Below are positions 4,334-6,726 of a stretch of 6,726 nt of DNA, piece after piece. Position numbers and translations under genes: made by a program. Position 1 is the first letter of the stretch, and each line of letters starts with the position of its first letter. Under the pieces are notes generated by a model, which was given only the letters and a program-made list of their open reading frames with translations, was not told the DNA's origin and did no database searches. The DNA comes from DATLFA01 sp039934635 (GTDB taxonomy: Bacteria > Actinomycetota > Acidimicrobiia > Acidimicrobiales > WLNW01): positions 1 to 6,726 of the forward strand of contig JBDTLT010000280.1 of the NCBI GenBank assembly GCA_039934635.1, written 5' to 3'.

Positions 4334-6726
4334 ATGTCAGATGTGCCTTCGGATGGCAACGACGCGACAGTGTCCCGTACTGCCAACCCGCTCGCGCCTC
4401 GAGTGCGAGTGCCGCACGCACGCACACTCCCCCGGGCCCGCATCAACGTTCTCTTCGATGAGATCTGGGCCCACCGGCTGACGCTCGTCGTCGCGGCCGC
4501 AGGGTGCGGCAAGACGACCGCGCTCGCACAGTTCGTCGCTCGCTCGGCTGATCCGGTCGCGTGGTATCGGGCCGATGTCTCCGACGCCTCACCCTCACGA
4601 TTCCTGGAATGTCTCGCCACCGCGCTCGCGCCTTGCCTGCCCGGATTCCCCACGAATTGGGACGATCCGGTCGAGATGGCGTTGGCCATCGAAGAGTACG
4701 CGCCCACACGCGCGGCACTGCTCGTCGACGATCTGCACACGCTGCGCGGCACTCCTGCCGAGGCCGCATTCAGCGAATTGGTGGTCCATCTCCCCGCGTC
4801 GTTCAGCGTTGCGGTTGCGACACGATCGCAGCCAGACGTCGACGTGAGTCGACTCCTCCTCGACGGCGATGTCTTCCACATCACGAGCGATGACCTTCGG
4901 TTCCGCACGTGGGAAACCGAAGCGTTGTTCCGTGAGCTCTACGGTCTCCGTATCCCTCCCGAAGAATTGGCGCGGTTGACGAGAAGGGTGCGCGGCTGGC
5001 CCGCTGGTCTGCGGCTCTATCAACTCGCCGCCCGCGGCAAGACGCCCATTGAGCAACGCCGGCTGGTCGACGTGTTGAGCACCCGGACCTGGCCGATGCG
5101 CGACTATCTCACTCGCAACATTCTCGACACGTTGCGGCCAGAACTTCGCGAGTTCTTGATCAGCACCAGTGTGCTCGGCGTCGTCACGCCTCAGCTCTCC
5201 GATGAATTGCTCGAACGAAGCGACTCCGACGCGTTGTTGCGCGAGCTCGAATCGCTCGACTTGCTCACGACGCCGCTCGACGACACTGGCTACGCGTGCC
5301 ACTACCACGAAGTTCTGCGCTCGCACCTCGAAGCGCGGTTGCTCGATCGCGACGATCGTGCCGGCCGCCGCCATCTCGTGCGCGCAGGTGAGCTGCTCGA
5401 ATCGCACGGCTGGACCGCCGAAGCGCTGCGCTGTTTCGGGCGGGCCGAAGCATGGGAGTCCGTCGCTCGCATCGTCGGCGCGGGCGCGCCCTCGGTCGGT
5501 GCGTCGTGGGCGTGGCTCGACACCCTGCCCGCCGCGCTGGTCGCCAGCGATCCTTGGCTCTTGCTGTGCCGGGCGCGCGCCAAAGTATCCGCAGGGAAGC
5601 TCGCCGACGGATACGACTCCTACCGTGCACTCGAGCGCGTCGTCGATGCGCCCGACCTCGTCGACGCCTGCCGGCGTGAACGCACAATCCTCGCGACGTG
5701 GCTCGAGCCGCGCGCGGTCCAATCCGACGATTGGCACGGTCGTCTACGCGCGGCGACGCAGCGCGACCCGGCTCGCGCGTTCGACAACGGCGCACTGACC
5801 GAACCAGGCGAAGCACTGGGTGCCGGCATCGCGTCGCTACTTGGCGGTGACGTCGCGCAAGCCACCCGACAACTCGCCGCGGCCGCATCTGATCCCGACG
5901 CCGGGTCCGCGCTGCTTGCCGGTGCACAACTCGCCTACGCGATCGCGCTCGTCCTCGGCGAAGGCAACGCCGAGGCCTACCAGATCGACCTCGCCGAGGA
6001 GGTGGCCGAGCGAGTCGAGGTTGCATGGCTGGCTCGCCTCGCTCGCGCGGCGCTGGCGCTCACCGATCGCGCCGGTGTGCTCGACGGCGACGAGCCCGTC
6101 TGGACAATGTGTGACAGCGATGGTGACGAATGGGGCGGCGCACTCGCCCAGTTCTTCAATGCGTGGCGCGCCGTGAAATGCGGCAACCCGATGTTCGAGA
6201 TGATCATCGCCGACGTCATCGAGCGTTTTCAGAGGCTCAACGCGCCGGTGCTCGTCGCGTGGGCGCAATCGCTGCTGGCAATCGGTCTGGCCCACGCGGG
6301 TCGCACCGAAGCGACCAAGTGCGCCACCACCGCCGAGCGGCGGGCGCGTACCTTGCAAGTCCTCGGCCCGCGCGCCTTGGCGATTTGCGCCATCGATCTC
6401 ATCGAAGGCTCCGATCGTGGTGTCGCTCTCTTGCGTAACTGTGGTTTGGCTTCGTCGGGCTTCGTTCGCGGCGACGATCGCGTAACCGTCATCACGGCCG
6501 CGCCGTCTTCTCCCGCCGCATCTGCGCACCGGGTGCAACTTTTCGGCTCATTCCAACTCTTCGCCGGCGACGACGTCATCGATCTCAAGTCGCTGCGCCC
6601 CCGCGTGCGCTCGCTCGTACGGTTCCTCGCGCTCAACTCGGGCAAGCTCGTGCACCGCGAAGCCGTACTCGACGCGCTGTGGCCCAACGCCGGCTTCGAC
6701 TCGGGCCGCTCCAATCTGCACACCGC
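4334..6726 (+). CDS. Large MalT-like STAND NTPase transcription regulator with C-terminal SARP-type DNA-binding domain, 3'-truncated
   Basis: Signal-responsive cytoplasmic regulator with at least 797 codons and no stop before the right edge. The NTPase module has Walker A AAAGCGKTT (54-62, Lys60), Walker B LLVDDLH (129-135), a sensor-like ATRSQPD around Arg164, and GWPAGL (221-226), all typical of MalT/LuxR-large STAND proteins. A YLTRNIL segment (258-264) and YACHYHEVLRSHL (320-332) match the arm that follows in MalT-type proteins. Residues about 340-730 are Ala/Leu-rich and probably helical repeats that bind a ligand or partner. From residue 734 (VQLFGSFQLF) a winged-helix domain of the OmpR/SARP (AfsR-like) kind begins, with RPRVRSLVRFLAL, KLVHREAVLDALWP and a following SNLHT. 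The rest of that domain and any bacterial transcriptional activation (BTAD) domain lie outside. The ATG is the first possible start, because an in-frame TGA occupies 4328-4330. Shine-Dalgarno support is weak (GGTGAT). Its targets and ligand cannot be read here. Confidence 0.9.
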   Translation, partial: MSDVPSDGNDATVSRTANPLAPRVRVPHARTLPRARINVLFDEIWAHRLTLVVAAAGCGKTTALAQFVARSADPVAWYRADVSDASPSRFLECLATALAPCLPGFPTNWDDPVEMALAIEEYAPTRAALLVDDLHTLRGTPAEAAFSELVVHLPASFSVAVATRSQPDVDVSRLLLDGDVFHITSDDLRFRTWETEALFRELYGLRIPPEELARLTRRVRGWPAGLRLYQLAARGKTPIEQRRLVDVLSTRTWPMRDYLTRNILDTLRPELREFLISTSVLGVVTPQLSDELLERSDSDALLRELESLDLLTTPLDDTGYACHYHEVLRSHLEARLLDRDDRAGRRHLVRAGELLESHGWTAEALRCFGRAEAWESVARIVGAGAPSVGASWAWLDTLPAALVASDPWLLLCRARAKVSAGKLADGYDSYRALERVVDAPDLVDACRRERTILATWLEPRAVQSDDWHGRLRAATQRDPARAFDNGALTEPGEALGAGIASLLGGDVAQATRQLAAAASDPDAGSALLAGAQLAYAIALVLGEGNAEAYQIDLAEEVAERVEVAWLARLARAALALTDRAGVLDGDEPVWTMCDSDGDEWGGALAQFFNAWRAVKCGNPMFEMIIADVIERFQRLNAPVLVAWAQSLLAIGLAHAGRTEATKCATTAERRARTLQVLGPRALAICAIDLIEGSDRGVALLRNCGLASSGFVRGDDRVTVITAAPSSPAASAHRVQLFGSFQLFAGDDVIDLKSLRPRVRSLVRFLALNSGKLVHREAVLDALWPNAGFDSGRSNLHT

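Noticed and set aside
3885..4481. Plus-strand open frames across the lipoprotein 5' end and intergenic region
   Set aside because: They are Arg/Thr-rich antisense readings of the Thr-rich tether. The minus-strand frame has a complete signal peptide and lipobox.
4595..5737. Minus-strand open frame of 380 codons
   Set aside because: It lies antisense to the MalT-like NTPase, whose Walker B, GWPAGL and arm motifs sit in the plus-strand frame. The antisense product has no recognisable domain and results from the scarcity of stop codons in GC-rich DNA.
5837..6538. Minus-strand open frame of 233 codons opposite the regulator repeats
   Set aside because: It is antisense to a frame that stays open into the SARP-like winged helix. 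Its composition is Arg/Gly/Asp-rich without a fold pattern.

Overview
The window is GC-rich (roughly mid-60s percent by eye). Its spacer-poor, GTG-rich genes and the 'SACGGDD'-type lipobox suggest a high-GC actinobacterium. The mixture of an Fbp-type iron transporter, a Thr-rich lipoprotein and a giant MalT/SARP-like regulator would fit the Acidimicrobiia, but that placement is inference from general look, not a match. About 95% of the window is coding, and no stretch over 300 bases lacks a gene.

Positions 1-3577, plus strand: a three-gene ferric-iron-type ABC import operon in the order binding protein, permease, ATPase (fbpABC/futABC-like). The binding protein is cut by the left edge. The permease starts 11 bases after its stop, and the ATPase start lies inside the permease end, so the three are very likely co-transcribed and translationally coupled. 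The binding protein would capture Fe(III) outside the membrane through a tyrosine pair, the fused two-domain permease would form the channel, and the ATPase would power import. The promoter and any iron-regulator site lie off the left edge.

Positions 3591-4175, minus strand: a small secreted lipoprotein of unknown function, convergent with the transporter and ending only 13 bases from it. It has a clean lipobox, a Thr-rich tether and a compact C-terminal domain with a His-x-His-Phe-Phe-Trp motif and four cysteines. Its GTG start sits six bases after a TANNNT box, as in leaderless actinobacterial transcripts.

Positions 4176-4333: a 158-base divergent intergenic region holding the promoters of the lipoprotein and of the next gene. 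It contains a GC-rich dyad but no RNA gene that I can recognise.

Positions 4334-6726, plus strand: an open frame of at least 797 codons with no stop before the right edge. It encodes a MalT-like STAND NTPase with a long helical-repeat region, and the first part of a SARP/AfsR-type winged-helix DNA-binding domain at its C-terminal side. It is a large signal-responsive transcription regulator whose target cannot be read from this window.

I found no CRISPR array, tRNA, rRNA, insertion sequence, phage gene or recognisable defence system. The less described items are the lipoprotein domain and the NTPase-first/SARP-last regulator.
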